64,000 nucleotides of DNA from Micromonospora ureilytica (GTDB taxonomy: Bacteria > Actinomycetota > Actinomycetes > Mycobacteriales > Micromonosporaceae), in NCBI RefSeq assembly GCF_015751765.1, contig NZ_JADOTX010000001.1, positions 6,448,001 through 6,512,000 on the forward strand. The letters run 5' to 3'. Made by a program: the position numbers and the translations under genes. Below the pieces are notes generated by a model. That model was not told the DNA's origin. It did not search any database and worked only from the letters and a program-made list of their open reading frames with translations. Within the stretch, counting starts at the first letter, position 1. Each line of letters begins with the position of its first letter. Of this stretch, positions 53,697 to 63,208 are shown piece by piece.

Positions 53697-54607
53697 TGAG
53701 CACGCTGAGCCTGACCGGGGTGTCCCGGTGGTACGGCAACGTGGTCGCGGTCAACGACATCAGCATGGTCCTCGGCGCGGGCGTGACGGGTCTGCTCGGC
53801 CCGAACGGCGCCGGCAAGACCACGCTGCTGCACATGATGGCCGGCTTCCTCGCCCCGTCACGTGGCACTGTCACCCTCGACGACCAGCCGACCTGGCGCA
53901 ACCCCGACGTCTACCGGCGGCTGGGGCTGGTCAGCGAACGGGAGGCGGTGCAGGGTTTCCTCACCGCGTACGAGTTCGTGCTGGCCAGCGCGAAGCTGCA
54001 CCGGCTGCCCGATCCTGCGGCTGCGGCGCGACGGGCGATCGATCTGGTCGAGCTGGAGTCGGCGCAGGACCGCCGGATCGGCACGTACTCCAAGGGCATG
54101 CGGCAGCGGGCCCGGGTTGCCGCCGCATTGGTGCACGACCCGCAGGTGCTGTTGCTCGACGAGCCGTTCAACGGAATGGACCCGCGCCAGCGGCTGCACA
54201 TGATGCAGCTGCTGCACACCCTGGGTGACGCCGGCCGGACGATCCTGTTCAGCTCGCACATCCTGGAGGAGGTCGAGCAGGTCTCCGGCACGGTGCAGGT
54301 GATGGTGGCCGGCCGGTTGGCCGCCTCCGGCGACTTCCGGACCATCCGCCGGTTGATGACCAACCGCCCGCACGTCTTCGCGGTGCGTTCCACCGACGAC
54401 CGGGCGCTGGCCGTCGCGCTGATCGCCGAGGCGTCGGTGAGTGGGGTCGAGCTGGACCCCACCGGCCTGACCGTGCGGGCCGGTGACTACGGCGCCTTCA
54501 CCCGGGCGCTACCCCGGATCGCACTGAGCAAAGGCATCCGGGTGCGCCAGCTGGTGCCGTCCGACGAGTCCCTGGAGAGCGTCTTCTCCTACCTGGTGGA
54601 GGCCTGA
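53696..54607 (+). CDS. ABC-2 type transporter ATPase, second
   Basis: ATPase of 303 residues: Walker A GPNGAGKTTL, signature YSKGMRQRARVAAAL, Walker B LLLDEPFNGMDP, then a C-terminal domain. Paralogue of the ATPase at 51884 and overlapping the permease by one base. Confidence 0.93.
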   Translation: MSTLSLTGVSRWYGNVVAVNDISMVLGAGVTGLLGPNGAGKTTLLHMMAGFLAPSRGTVTLDDQPTWRNPDVYRRLGLVSEREAVQGFLTAYEFVLASAKLHRLPDPAAAARRAIDLVELESAQDRRIGTYSKGMRQRARVAAALVHDPQVLLLDEPFNGMDPRQRLHMMQLLHTLGDAGRTILFSSHILEEVEQVSGTVQVMVAGRLAASGDFRTIRRLMTNRPHVFAVRSTDDRALAVALIAEASVSGVELDPTGLTVRAGDYGAFTRALPRIALSKGIRVRQLVPSDESLESVFSYLVEA

Positions 54608-54611
54608 GACC

Positions 54612-55322
54612 ATGTCGACAGTTACCTGGATCACCGCACGAGGGTTGTTCGGTCGACGTCGGTTCCTGCTGCTGCTACCGCTGCCGTTGGTGCTGCTCGG
54701 GCTGGCAGTGCTCTGCCGGTCGCTGGGGGTGGACCCGGGCCAGTGGGGGCCGCCGGTGCTGGTCGGCCTCGGGCTGGCCGTGGTGCTGCCGGTGGTTGCG
54801 CTGATCATCGGCACGGGTGTGCTGGGCGCCGAGATCGACGACGGCACCGTGGTGCACATTCTGACCAAGCCGCTGCCGCGTTGGCAGATCGTGCTGCCGA
54901 AGCTCGCGGTGGCCACCGGGGTCACCGCGGTCACCGCGGCCGTGCCGCTCTACGTCGCGGGCGTGCTCGCCGATTCGGTACGCCTCGGTCTGGGGCTTGC
55001 GGTCGCGGCGGCGCTCGGCGCGCTGGCGTACTCGGCGTTGTTCCTCGCGCTCAGCCTGGTCACCAGGCGGCCGGTGCTGCTCGGCCTGGTCTACGTGCTG
55101 ATCTGGGAGGGGCTGCTGGGCAACTTCGTCAGCGGCACCAAGGTGCTCTCCATCCAGCAGTACGTGATCGCCCTCGCCGACCGGATCGCCCCCACCGGGC
55201 TGCTGGAGACGAGCGTGTCGGTGCCGGTGGCGTCGGTGATGACCGCGCTGGTCAGCGTCGGCTTCACAGTGCTGGCCATCGATCGCCTGCGCTCGTTCAG
55301 CGTGGCTGGCGAGACGAGCTGA
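54612..55322 (+). CDS. ABC-2 type permease, second
   Basis: Integral membrane protein of 236 residues with about six segments and a loop GAEIDDGTVVHILTKPLPRWQIVLPKL typical of ABC-2 permeases. Four bases after the ATPase gene; last of the operon, with a hairpin downstream. Confidence 0.9.
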   Translation: MSTVTWITARGLFGRRRFLLLLPLPLVLLGLAVLCRSLGVDPGQWGPPVLVGLGLAVVLPVVALIIGTGVLGAEIDDGTVVHILTKPLPRWQIVLPKLAVATGVTAVTAAVPLYVAGVLADSVRLGLGLAVAAALGALAYSALFLALSLVTRRPVLLGLVYVLIWEGLLGNFVSGTKVLSIQQYVIALADRIAPTGLLETSVSVPVASVMTALVSVGFTVLAIDRLRSFSVAGETS

Positions 55323-55393
55323 CAACGGTGTTAGGGCGTGCGTCAAAGCCCCTGGCCGGCCTGCGGCGGGCCCAGGCGACGACCGGCCGTGTT

Positions 55394-55436
55394 GGAGATC
55401 GGCCCGGATACAACACCGGTATCCGGGCCGATCTCC
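55394..55436 (+). terminator. terminator after the ABC-2 operon
   Basis: Eighteen-base perfect stem (55394-55411 with 55419-55436) and a 7-nt loop, about 70 bp after the last permease. Confidence 0.8.
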
Positions 55437-55574
55437 GCCTTGCCGGACCGCCGCCTGGACTCCGCCTCGGCTCGACCGAGGCTTCGACACACGCCCTGGG
55501 CGCTGTTCCGGCCAGCCCCCGCCTGGCGGTAGGGCTGGCCGGATGGACCGGTCGGGCCACATCGGGCCAGGCTG

Positions 55575-56225
55575 GTGGGCGTGAGCGTCGAAGCGGAGCA
55601 GACGTCGTTGGCTGAGCCATACTCCCGGAGCAGCCGGCCGTGGCTGACCAGCCTGGCCGTCGCCGGGCTGGCCTGCGCCACTGTCGCCACGGCGGCGCAG
55701 GGCAGCGGCCAGTTCCACTGGTGGGCGGTGTTCATCCTGATCCCGGCCGCGTTGATCGCGGCCAGCGGCGGGCCGTTGCTGGCCCGCGGCGGCGGTCGGG
55801 CCTTCGCCGGGTACATGCTCGCCTGCGTCGGCACGATCGTCTTCGCGGTCGGCGCGCTGCTGATGTTCGGCGTGATGGGGCGAGGCTGGCCGCTCCTGGT
55901 GGTGCTGCCCTGCCTGGCGGTCGCCGGCACCTACGGCTGGCGCGCGGCGCACCCGCTGGCCCGCGGCCTGCACCGGGCGGTGGCTCTACTCGCGCTGACC
56001 GGAGCGCTGCTCGGCCTGACCCTGCAACTGATCCGGGTGGATCTGATCCACCTGGAGACCGGCTGGTGGGGGGCGTTCCTGATGCTGGCCGGCGCCATCG
56101 TGCTGGGCAACGCGGGCGAGCTGACCCGGCACCGGATGCCGTACCGCCTCCAGGCGATCACCCTGCTGGTGGGGCCCTCCGTGATCGCGTTCCTCCTCGG
56201 GCTGCGTTTCCTGCGCGGTTGGTGA
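55575..56225 (+). CDS. integral membrane protein of unknown function
   Basis: Protein of up to 216 residues with about six membrane segments (LTSLAVAGLACATVATAAQG, WWAVFILIPAALIAASG, GYMLACVGTIVFAVGALLMFG and others). Not recognised. Either GTG 55575 or GTG 55581 could be the start; neither has a clear ribosome-binding site. Confidence 0.7.
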   Translation: MGVSVEAEQTSLAEPYSRSSRPWLTSLAVAGLACATVATAAQGSGQFHWWAVFILIPAALIAASGGPLLARGGGRAFAGYMLACVGTIVFAVGALLMFGVMGRGWPLLVVLPCLAVAGTYGWRAAHPLARGLHRAVALLALTGALLGLTLQLIRVDLIHLETGWWGAFLMLAGAIVLGNAGELTRHRMPYRLQAITLLVGPSVIAFLLGLRFLRGW

Positions 56226-56234
56226 CCCGCCGGC

Positions 56235-56262
56235 CCGCCGCCGCCCGAGGGGGCGGCGGCGG
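56235..56262. terminator. bidirectional terminator
   Basis: Twelve-base perfect stem (56235-56246 with 56251-56262), 4-nt loop, between the convergent membrane-protein gene and valS. Confidence 0.8.
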
Positions 56263-56269
56263 ACACCTG

Positions 56270-58834
56270 TCAGAAGGCGCAGGCGATGACCAGCTGCGGG
56301 GTGCGGTCCGGAAGCAGGTCGAGTTTGGCGATCCGGCCCGCCGCCCGTAGGTCGTCGGCGACCAGCGTGAGCTGCTCCAGCAGCGCCGCCGGGCCGAGCG
56401 CCTCCGCCAACGGCACCTCAGCCTTCATCGACAGCTTCCGCTCCGACTTGGCCCGTCGCACCTGGCTCAACGCGTCACCGGCGAGCCGCAGCAGCGCCGG
56501 CTCACCCGACCCCTCGATCGTCCGGGCCACCTCGTAGGTGGTGGGCCACGGCGCCTGGTGCACCGAGCCGTACCGCCACCACGACCAGACCTCCTCGGTC
56601 ACGTACGGCAGCACCGGGGCGAACAACCGCAGCTGCACCGACAGCGCCGACGCCAGCGCCGCCCGTGCGGAGTCGGCCGCCGGGCCGGTGCCGTAGGCAC
56701 GCTCCTTGACCAGCTCGATGTAGTCGTCGCAGAACCGCCAGAAGAACGCCTCGGTGACCTGCAAGGCCGCCGTGTGGTCGTACGAGTCGAAGGCGGTGCT
56801 CGCGGCGGTGACCACGGTGGCCAGCTCGGCGAGCATGGCCCGGTCCAGTGGGGTGGTGGCCAGGGCGCGCAGGGCGTCCGCCGCGCCCAGCCCGAGCGCG
56901 AACTTGGACGCGTTGAGCAGCTTGGTGGCCAGTCGCCGGCCGACCTTGATCTGCGCCGGGTCGAAGGCCAGGTCCATGCCGGGCTTGCCGCTGGCGGCCC
57001 AGTAGCGCACCGCGTCCGAGCCGTGCTGTTCCAACAGGGCCAGCGGGGTGACCACGTTCCCCTTGGACTTGGCCATCTTCTTGTGGTCGGGATCGAGGAT
57101 CCAGCCGGAGAGCACGGTGTCCCGCCAGGGCAGCACCCCGTGCTCGAAGTGCGAACGGATCACGCTGTCGAAGAGCCAGGTCCGGATGATCTCCTGGCCC
57201 TGCGGGCGGAGGTCCATCGGGAAGACCCTGGCGAACAGGTCCGGGTCGGTCTCCCAGCCACCGACGATCTGCGGGGTCACCGAGGACGTGGCCCAGGTGT
57301 CCAGCACGTCCGGGTCGCCGACGAAGCCGCCCGGCTGGCCGCGCTGCGACTCGTCGTAACCGGGCGCCGGATCGCTGGATGGATCGACCGGCAGCGCGGA
57401 CTCGTCCGGCGTGAGAGGGTGGGACCAGTCCGGCTCGCCAGTGTCGTCGAGCCGGTACCACACCGGCACCGGCACCCCGAAGAAGCGTTGGCGACTGACC
57501 AGCCAGTCCCCGTTCAGGCCGCCCACCCAATTGTCGTAGCGGTGTTTCATGTGCGCCGGCACCCAGTGCAACTGCTCGCCCCGGGCCAGCAGCGTGGCCC
57601 GCAGCGCCTCGTCCCGGCCGCCGTTGCGCAGATACCACTGTCGCGTCGAGACGATCTCCAGTGGCCGGTCGCCGCGTTCGTAGAACTTGACCGGGTGGGT
57701 GATCGGGCGCGGCTCGCCGATCAGGTCACCGGCGTCGGCCAGCATCCCGACGATCTCCCGGCGGGCGCCGTTGACGGTCTGCCCGGCCAGCGCCGCGTAC
57801 GGCTGTGCCGGCACCCCGTGCGGCGGCTCGCGGAGCAGCCGACCGTCCCGGCCGACCACCACCCGGGTGTCCAAACCCAGCTCCCGCCACCACGTCACGT
57901 CGGTCAGGTCACCGAACGTGCAGACCATCGCGACGCCGGTGCCCTTTGCCGGATCGGCGAGTGGATGGGCGTACACCGGCACCTCGACGTCGAACAGCGG
58001 GCTGCGCACCGTGCCGCCCACCAGGTCGGTGTACCGCTTGTCGTCGGGGTGGCAGACCAGTGCCACACAGGCCGGCAGCAGCTCGGGCCGGGTGGTGTCG
58101 ATGAGCACCTCACGCCCGTCGGACGCGTTGAACCGCAGCCGGTGGTAGGCGCCGGGGCGCTCCCGGTCCTCCAACTCCGCCTGGGCGACAGCGGTGGCGA
58201 AGCCGACGTCCCAGAGCGTCGGCGCCTCCGACTGGTACGCCTCACCGCGGCGCAGGTTGCGGACGAACGCCCGTTGGCTGGTGGTCCGGGCGATCCTGCC
58301 GATCGTCGTGTACGTCAGGGACCAGTCCACCGAAAGCCCCAACCGCCGCCACAGCGCCTCGAAGGCCTGCTCGTCGGTGACCGTCAGCCGTTCGCACAGC
58401 TCGATGAAGTTGCGCCGGGAGATCGGGGTGGGGTTGCGGCGGGCCGCGTCGTCCACCGGAGCCGCCGGTGGCCGCCACACCGGGTCGTACGCCAGCGCTG
58501 GATCGCAGCGCACCCCGTACACGTTCTGCGCCCGACGCTCGGTGGGCAGGCCGTTGTCGTCCCAGCCCATCGGGTAGAAGACGGCCTTGCCGCGCATCCG
58601 CTGGTACCGGGCGGTGGTGTCGGTGTGCGTGTACGAGAACACGTGCCCCATGTGCAGCTCGCCCGATACGGTCGGCGGCGGGGTGTCGATCGAGAACACG
58701 TCGCTTCGCTGCTTCGAGCGGTCGAACGCGTACGTGCCTTCCTCCTGCCAGCGGCGTGCCCAGCTCTCCTCGAGCCCGTCCAGGGTCGGACGCTCGGGAA
58801 CGCCGGCGCGGGCCGTCCTCGCCGTATCGGTCAT
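56270..58834 (-). CDS. valS: valyl-tRNA synthetase, archaeal/Rickettsia-like type
   Basis: Class I synthetase of 854 residues. HIGH motif is HMGH (61-64) in SIDTPPPTVSGELHMGH and the KMSKS loop is KMAKSKGNV. The stretch YQRMRGKAVFYPMGWDDNGLPTERR and the editing-domain segment DTTRPELLPACVALV are valine-type. The N-terminal signature differs from the usual bacterial PPPNVTGSLHLGHA and matches the group I know from archaea, Rickettsia and some actinobacteria. The C-terminal coiled coil is short. ATG 58832-58834; a frame extends 18 codons upstream. Whether it is the only ValRS cannot be told here. Confidence 0.93.
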   Translation of the reverse strand: MTDTARTARAGVPERPTLDGLEESWARRWQEEGTYAFDRSKQRSDVFSIDTPPPTVSGELHMGHVFSYTHTDTTARYQRMRGKAVFYPMGWDDNGLPTERRAQNVYGVRCDPALAYDPVWRPPAAPVDDAARRNPTPISRRNFIELCERLTVTDEQAFEALWRRLGLSVDWSLTYTTIGRIARTTSQRAFVRNLRRGEAYQSEAPTLWDVGFATAVAQAELEDRERPGAYHRLRFNASDGREVLIDTTRPELLPACVALVCHPDDKRYTDLVGGTVRSPLFDVEVPVYAHPLADPAKGTGVAMVCTFGDLTDVTWWRELGLDTRVVVGRDGRLLREPPHGVPAQPYAALAGQTVNGARREIVGMLADAGDLIGEPRPITHPVKFYERGDRPLEIVSTRQWYLRNGGRDEALRATLLARGEQLHWVPAHMKHRYDNWVGGLNGDWLVSRQRFFGVPVPVWYRLDDTGEPDWSHPLTPDESALPVDPSSDPAPGYDESQRGQPGGFVGDPDVLDTWATSSVTPQIVGGWETDPDLFARVFPMDLRPQGQEIIRTWLFDSVIRSHFEHGVLPWRDTVLSGWILDPDHKKMAKSKGNVVTPLALLEQHGSDAVRYWAASGKPGMDLAFDPAQIKVGRRLATKLLNASKFALGLGAADALRALATTPLDRAMLAELATVVTAASTAFDSYDHTAALQVTEAFFWRFCDDYIELVKERAYGTGPAADSARAALASALSVQLRLFAPVLPYVTEEVWSWWRYGSVHQAPWPTTYEVARTIEGSGEPALLRLAGDALSQVRRAKSERKLSMKAEVPLAEALGPAALLEQLTLVADDLRAAGRIAKLDLLPDRTPQLVIACAF

Positions 58835-58927
58835 CCTGCGATCGTAGGCACCTCCCGGGTGCGGGGCGACGTAGTTGCGGCCGAACACACCGGCCGACGG
58901 GCAACCGCCACGACCGGGGCGGCCGGG

Positions 58928-60808
58928 CTAGACCAGTGAATCCCGCCACTGCCGATGCAGGGCGGCGTACCGGCCGTCGGCCTGGGCCAGCACGGCGGGT
59001 GGACCGTCCTCGACGACAGTTCCGCCGTCGAGGACGAGCACCCGGTCGGCGGTCTCCACCGTGGAGAGTCGATGGGCGATCACCAGTGCGGTGCGGTCGC
59101 GCAGGATGGTGCCGAGTGCCCGCTGCACCAGACGCTCCGTCGGCACGTCCAGCGACGACGTCGCCTCGTCCAGGATGAGCACCGTCGGGTCGGCCAGGAA
59201 CGCGCGGGCGAACGCGACAAGCTGCCGCTGCCCGGCGGAGAGCCGGCCGCCGCGTCGGTGCACCTGGGTGGCGTACCCCTCGGGTAGTGCGGCGATGAAG
59301 TCGTGCGCGCCGATCGCCCGCGCGGCGGCCTGGACGGCGACGTCGTCGGCCCCCGGGCAACCGAACCGGATGTTCTCCGCGACGGTCCCGCTGAACAGGT
59401 GGTTCTCCTGTGTCACCAGCACCACGGCGCGGCGAAGGTCGGCGTCGCGTACGTCGCGCAGGTCGACCCCGTCCAAGCGGACTGTGCCGGTGTCGGGGTC
59501 GTGGAACCGGGCGACCAGTTTGGCGATCGTCGACTTGCCCGCCCCGGTGGGCCCGATCAGCGCCACGGTCTGCCCGGCCGGCACTGTCAACTCCAGCCCG
59601 CGGAGGATCGGGGTGTCGACCCGGTAGCCGAAGCTGACCGCCCGGAAGATCAACTCGCCGCGGCCGGGCCCGGTCGGCAGTGGCGTGGGCCGGGCCGGTT
59701 CGGCGACGGCCGGTCGTTCGTCGAGCACACCGGCCAGCTTCTCCAGTGCGGCGGTGGCCGACTGCAACGAGTTGTAGAACTGGCTCAGCTCCTGCATCGG
59801 CTCGAAGAAGCGGCGCAGGTAGAGCAGGAACGCGGCGAGCACGCCGACCTCGGTCTGCCCGCCGAGCACCCGCCAACCGCCGTAGCAGAGCACCACCGCC
59901 ACTGTGACGTTGCCGATCAGCTTGATCGCGGGCGAGTACGTGGCGATCAGCCGGAACGCGTGCAGGCTGCTTCGTCGGTAGTCGTCGCCGAGCGCCACGA
60001 AGATCCGTTGGTTGCGGGGCTCCCGGCGGAACGCCTGCACCGCCCGGATGCCCCGCATCGACTCCACGAAGTGCACGATGACCAGCGCGACCGCGTCCCG
60101 GGTCCGTCGGTACGCGCTGGCCGACGACCGGGCGAACCAGCGGGAGAGGCAGAACAGGAACGGGAAGGCGAACAGCGTCACGGCGGCCAGCGGCAGGTCC
60201 AGCCAGAGCAGGATGGCGGCCACCGACAGGATCGAGAGCCCGGCCAGCACCAGGCTGTCGATTCCGCCGTCGACCAGCTCGGCGATCGAGTCCAGGTCGC
60301 TGGTGAGCCGGGAGACCATCCGGCCGGACGTGTACCGCTCGTGGAAGCCCACCGACAGCCGCAGGAAGTGCCCGAACACCCGCTGCCGCAGGTCGAGCAG
60401 GACGGCCTGGCCGATCCGGGCGGAGAGGGTGAGGAAACCGCGGCGGGCCGCGTACTCGGTCACCGCGGCCACCGCGAACGCCCCGGCGACGGTGATCAGC
60501 GGGCCGGGGTCGCCGGCGCGCAACGGCGGGATGGCCCGGTCGATGCCGATCATGACCAGGTACGGGCCGGCCATCGCGGCGCCGTTCTGGGCCAGCAACA
60601 GGGTGACCGCCGTGGCGAGTCGCCTCCGGTGCGGGCTGAGCAGGTCGCCCAGCAGGGTGCGGCTGAGCCGGCGCAGCCTGGCCACCGCCTCGGGGCTGGT
60701 GTCCTCGGCTCGACTGCGGTCGGCCTCCGGGTCGGTGGCGGTTCCGCGCCAGCGGGTGAGCTCGGGCTCCTCCTCGGGAGGTGGGTCGGCCTGCTTCGGC
60801 ACGTTCAC
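58928..60808 (-). CDS. heterodimeric ABC exporter subunit, catalytic-Glu half
   Basis: Full half-transporter of 626 residues: six membrane segments then an ATPase domain. Walker A GPTGAGKST and Walker B VLILDEATSSLD are canonical, but the signature is LSAGQ instead of LSGGQ. GTG 60806-60808 overlaps the stop of the partner gene (GTGA). With the partner it should form an asymmetric type IV exporter with one weak ATP site. Confidence 0.92.
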   Translation of the reverse strand: MNVPKQADPPPEEEPELTRWRGTATDPEADRSRAEDTSPEAVARLRRLSRTLLGDLLSPHRRRLATAVTLLLAQNGAAMAGPYLVMIGIDRAIPPLRAGDPGPLITVAGAFAVAAVTEYAARRGFLTLSARIGQAVLLDLRQRVFGHFLRLSVGFHERYTSGRMVSRLTSDLDSIAELVDGGIDSLVLAGLSILSVAAILLWLDLPLAAVTLFAFPFLFCLSRWFARSSASAYRRTRDAVALVIVHFVESMRGIRAVQAFRREPRNQRIFVALGDDYRRSSLHAFRLIATYSPAIKLIGNVTVAVVLCYGGWRVLGGQTEVGVLAAFLLYLRRFFEPMQELSQFYNSLQSATAALEKLAGVLDERPAVAEPARPTPLPTGPGRGELIFRAVSFGYRVDTPILRGLELTVPAGQTVALIGPTGAGKSTIAKLVARFHDPDTGTVRLDGVDLRDVRDADLRRAVVLVTQENHLFSGTVAENIRFGCPGADDVAVQAAARAIGAHDFIAALPEGYATQVHRRGGRLSAGQRQLVAFARAFLADPTVLILDEATSSLDVPTERLVQRALGTILRDRTALVIAHRLSTVETADRVLVLDGGTVVEDGPPAVLAQADGRYAALHRQWRDSLV

Positions 60809-62661
60809 GAGCGCACCAGCCCCCACCCGTCCGAAGGGGACGGGCTGGGCCCGCTGGCCCCGGCCGGTGGCGGATGCCCGGCGGGCGGCTCGGCGGCGAG
60901 CAGCGCCCGGTACGCCGGGACGGTGGCGAGCAGGTCGGAGTGCCGACCGGTCGCAGTGATCCGCCCGTCCTCCAGCAGGGCGACCCGGTCGGCCAGCGCG
61001 ATCGTCGACGGCCGGTGCACCACCAGCAGCGCGGTGCTGTCGCGCAGGACCCGGCGCAGCGCCACTTCGACCAGGGCCTCGGTGTGCACGTCGAGAGCGG
61101 AGAGCGGGTCGTCCAGCACCAGCACCGCCGGTCGGCCGAGCACGGCCCGCGCCAACGCGAGCCGTTGCCGTTGCCCACCGGAGAGCGACAACCCCTGCTC
61201 GCCCACCCGGGTGGCCAACCCCCAGGGCAGGTCGTACGCGAACTCGGCCTGGGCCAGCGCGAGGGCCGCGCGGATCTCGTCGTCACCGGCGTCCGGGCGA
61301 CCCAGGGTCAGGTTCTCCCGGACCGACATGGAGAAGAGCGTGGGCTCCTCGAACGCCACCCCGACCAGCCGGCGCAGCGAGGCCAGCCGCAGCTCGCGCA
61401 GGTCGTGCCCGTCCACGGTGATCCGGCCGGCGGTCACCTCGTGCAGCCGGGGCACCAGGGATAGCAGCGTGCTCTTGCCGCTGCCGGTGGCGCCGACCAG
61501 GGCCAGCGTCTCGCCCGGCTCGATGGTCAGTTCGATCTCGCGCAGCACCGGCGAGGCGCCGCCCGGGTAGCTGAACGCGACCCGCTCGAAGCGCAGCCGA
61601 CCGCGAACCGCGTCGCGGGGTAACGCGACCGCGCCGGGCGAGTCCACGATCTCCGGTGGGGTGTCCAGCACCTCCTGGATCCGGTCGGCGGCGGTGGCTG
61701 CCTCCTGACCGTTGGCGATGATCCAACCCAGCGACTGCACCGGCCAGATGAGCATCAGTTGCAGACTGACGAACGCGACCAGCTCACCGATGGTGAGCGC
61801 GCCCTGCGCGGCGGCGGCCGCCCCCGCCGCGAGCACCACGCCCAGGGTCACGTTGGGCACCAGGTCGAGCAGCGCCGAGGTGTTGGCCAGCAACCGTCCC
61901 TTGCCGACGCCGGTGTCGTGCAGCCGCCGGGCCGCACCGGCGAAGCGAGCGGCCAGTTCGGGCCCCCGCCCGTACGCCTTCATGGTGCGCAGACCCTGCG
62001 CGGTCTCCTCGACAAGCGTCGCCACGTCGCCCTGCTGATCCTGCATCCGGCGGGACGCGGCGTGGTAGTGCCGCCCGAACCGGCGACTGATCAGCAGCAG
62101 CGGCACCGCGCTGGCCGCGACCAGCACCCCGAGCGCCGGGTGCAGGTTGATCAGCAGCACCACCACGACCACGTACGTGGTCAGGTTGAGCACCAGGAAG
62201 AACACGCCGAAGGAGAGGAACCTGCGGATCACCGACAGGTCGCTGGTGATCCGGGAGAGCAACTGGCCGGACTGCCAGCGGTCGTGGAAGCTGGTCGGCA
62301 GCCGTTGCAGATGGGCGTAGACGTCGGCGCGCAGAGCCGCCTCCATGCCCACCGCCGAGGACGACTGCACCCACCGGCGGATGAAGATGAGCACCGCCTC
62401 GACGACGCCGAGCAGCAGCGCCAGGCCGCCGAGCTGGAGCAGCCCGGCCGGTTCCTGTCGGGCCACCGGCCCGTCCACGACCCGCTGCACCACAAGCGGT
62501 ACGGCGATCCCGGCCGCGGTGCCGGCGAGCCCCGCGACGAGCAACCAGGCGAACTCGGCGGCGTACGGGCGCAGGTAGGGGCGTAGCCGCCAGAGGTTGT
62601 GCGCGGGGTGGGTGCCCGCAGCGGCCCGGGCGGCCGGGTCGCCGTCACTCTCCACAGGCAC
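60805..62661 (-). CDS. heterodimeric ABC exporter subunit, degenerate Walker B half
   Basis: Half-transporter of 618 residues with six membrane segments, Walker [10 protein letters not shown], canonical signature LSGGQRQR, and Walker [13 protein letters not shown] where the catalytic Glu is Asp. Combined with the LSAGQ signature of its partner, one composite ATP site is degenerate on both faces, the pattern of TM287/288- or BmrCD-type exporters. Drug or lipid export is plausible; substrate unknown. Confidence 0.92.
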   Translation of the reverse strand: MPVESDGDPAARAAAGTHPAHNLWRLRPYLRPYAAEFAWLLVAGLAGTAAGIAVPLVVQRVVDGPVARQEPAGLLQLGGLALLLGVVEAVLIFIRRWVQSSSAVGMEAALRADVYAHLQRLPTSFHDRWQSGQLLSRITSDLSVIRRFLSFGVFFLVLNLTTYVVVVVLLINLHPALGVLVAASAVPLLLISRRFGRHYHAASRRMQDQQGDVATLVEETAQGLRTMKAYGRGPELAARFAGAARRLHDTGVGKGRLLANTSALLDLVPNVTLGVVLAAGAAAAAQGALTIGELVAFVSLQLMLIWPVQSLGWIIANGQEAATAADRIQEVLDTPPEIVDSPGAVALPRDAVRGRLRFERVAFSYPGGASPVLREIELTIEPGETLALVGATGSGKSTLLSLVPRLHEVTAGRITVDGHDLRELRLASLRRLVGVAFEEPTLFSMSVRENLTLGRPDAGDDEIRAALALAQAEFAYDLPWGLATRVGEQGLSLSGGQRQRLALARAVLGRPAVLVLDDPLSALDVHTEALVEVALRRVLRDSTALLVVHRPSTIALADRVALLEDGRITATGRHSDLLATVPAYRALLAAEPPAGHPPPAGASGPSPSPSDGWGLVRS

Positions 62662-62698
62662 TACCAGACGGTAGCGTCAATGAGTGTCGGTGCTCCTG

Positions 62699-63208
62699 TC
62701 AGCTTGTTGTCAAGCGCCGCTCATGACCGAGAAGCCACTTCTTCACGTCCAGCCCCCAGCGGTAGCCGCCGAGCGTGCCGTCGGTGCGAAGGACCCGGTG
62801 GCAGGGCACGAACAGGGCTGCCGCGTTGCGGGCGCAGGCGGCCGCGGCGGCCCGCACCGCCGGTGGTCGACCGGCCAGCGCGGCGTACCCGGTGTAGGTG
62901 ACCGGGGTGCCCGGCGGCACCTCGCGCAGCACCTGCCAGGCGTGCGCCATGAACTCTCCGCCGGTGCGTTGACGGACCGGCACCGTGTCGATGGCGGCGA
63001 GGTCACCGTCCAGGTAGGAGCGGACCGCCGCGCTGACCGGGCCGAGGTCGGCCCGCTCCCGCAGCGGCGCCCGCAGGGCCGGGTGAACCAGGGGCAGCAG
63101 CGCCGACGGGTCCGGGGTGAAGCCGGCTGCTCGTACGTCCCCGTCGGGGCCGGCGAGGATGCTCAGTGGGCCGGCAGGTGTGCTCAGTACGGTGCTGTCG
63201 ATGTTCAT
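62699..63208 (-). CDS. ogt: O6-methylguanine-DNA methyltransferase
   Basis: Suicide DNA-repair protein of 169 residues. The alkyl-acceptor Cys is in ALFVPCHRVLRTDGTLGGYRWG, preceded by the helix-turn-helix AYTGYAALAGRPPAVRAAAAA-type segment. ATG 63206-63208 has GGAGAG upstream and overlaps the alkA stop (ATGA), forming an alkylation-repair operon. Confidence 0.96.
   Translation of the reverse strand: MNIDSTVLSTPAGPLSILAGPDGDVRAAGFTPDPSALLPLVHPALRAPLRERADLGPVSAAVRSYLDGDLAAIDTVPVRQRTGGEFMAHAWQVLREVPPGTPVTYTGYAALAGRPPAVRAAAAACARNAAALFVPCHRVLRTDGTLGGYRWGLDVKKWLLGHERRLTTS

Noticed and set aside
58242..61286. 1014-codon open frame overlapping valS and the ABC exporter gene
   Set aside because: Arg/Gly/Pro-rich out-of-frame product of two well-supported genes on the same strand.
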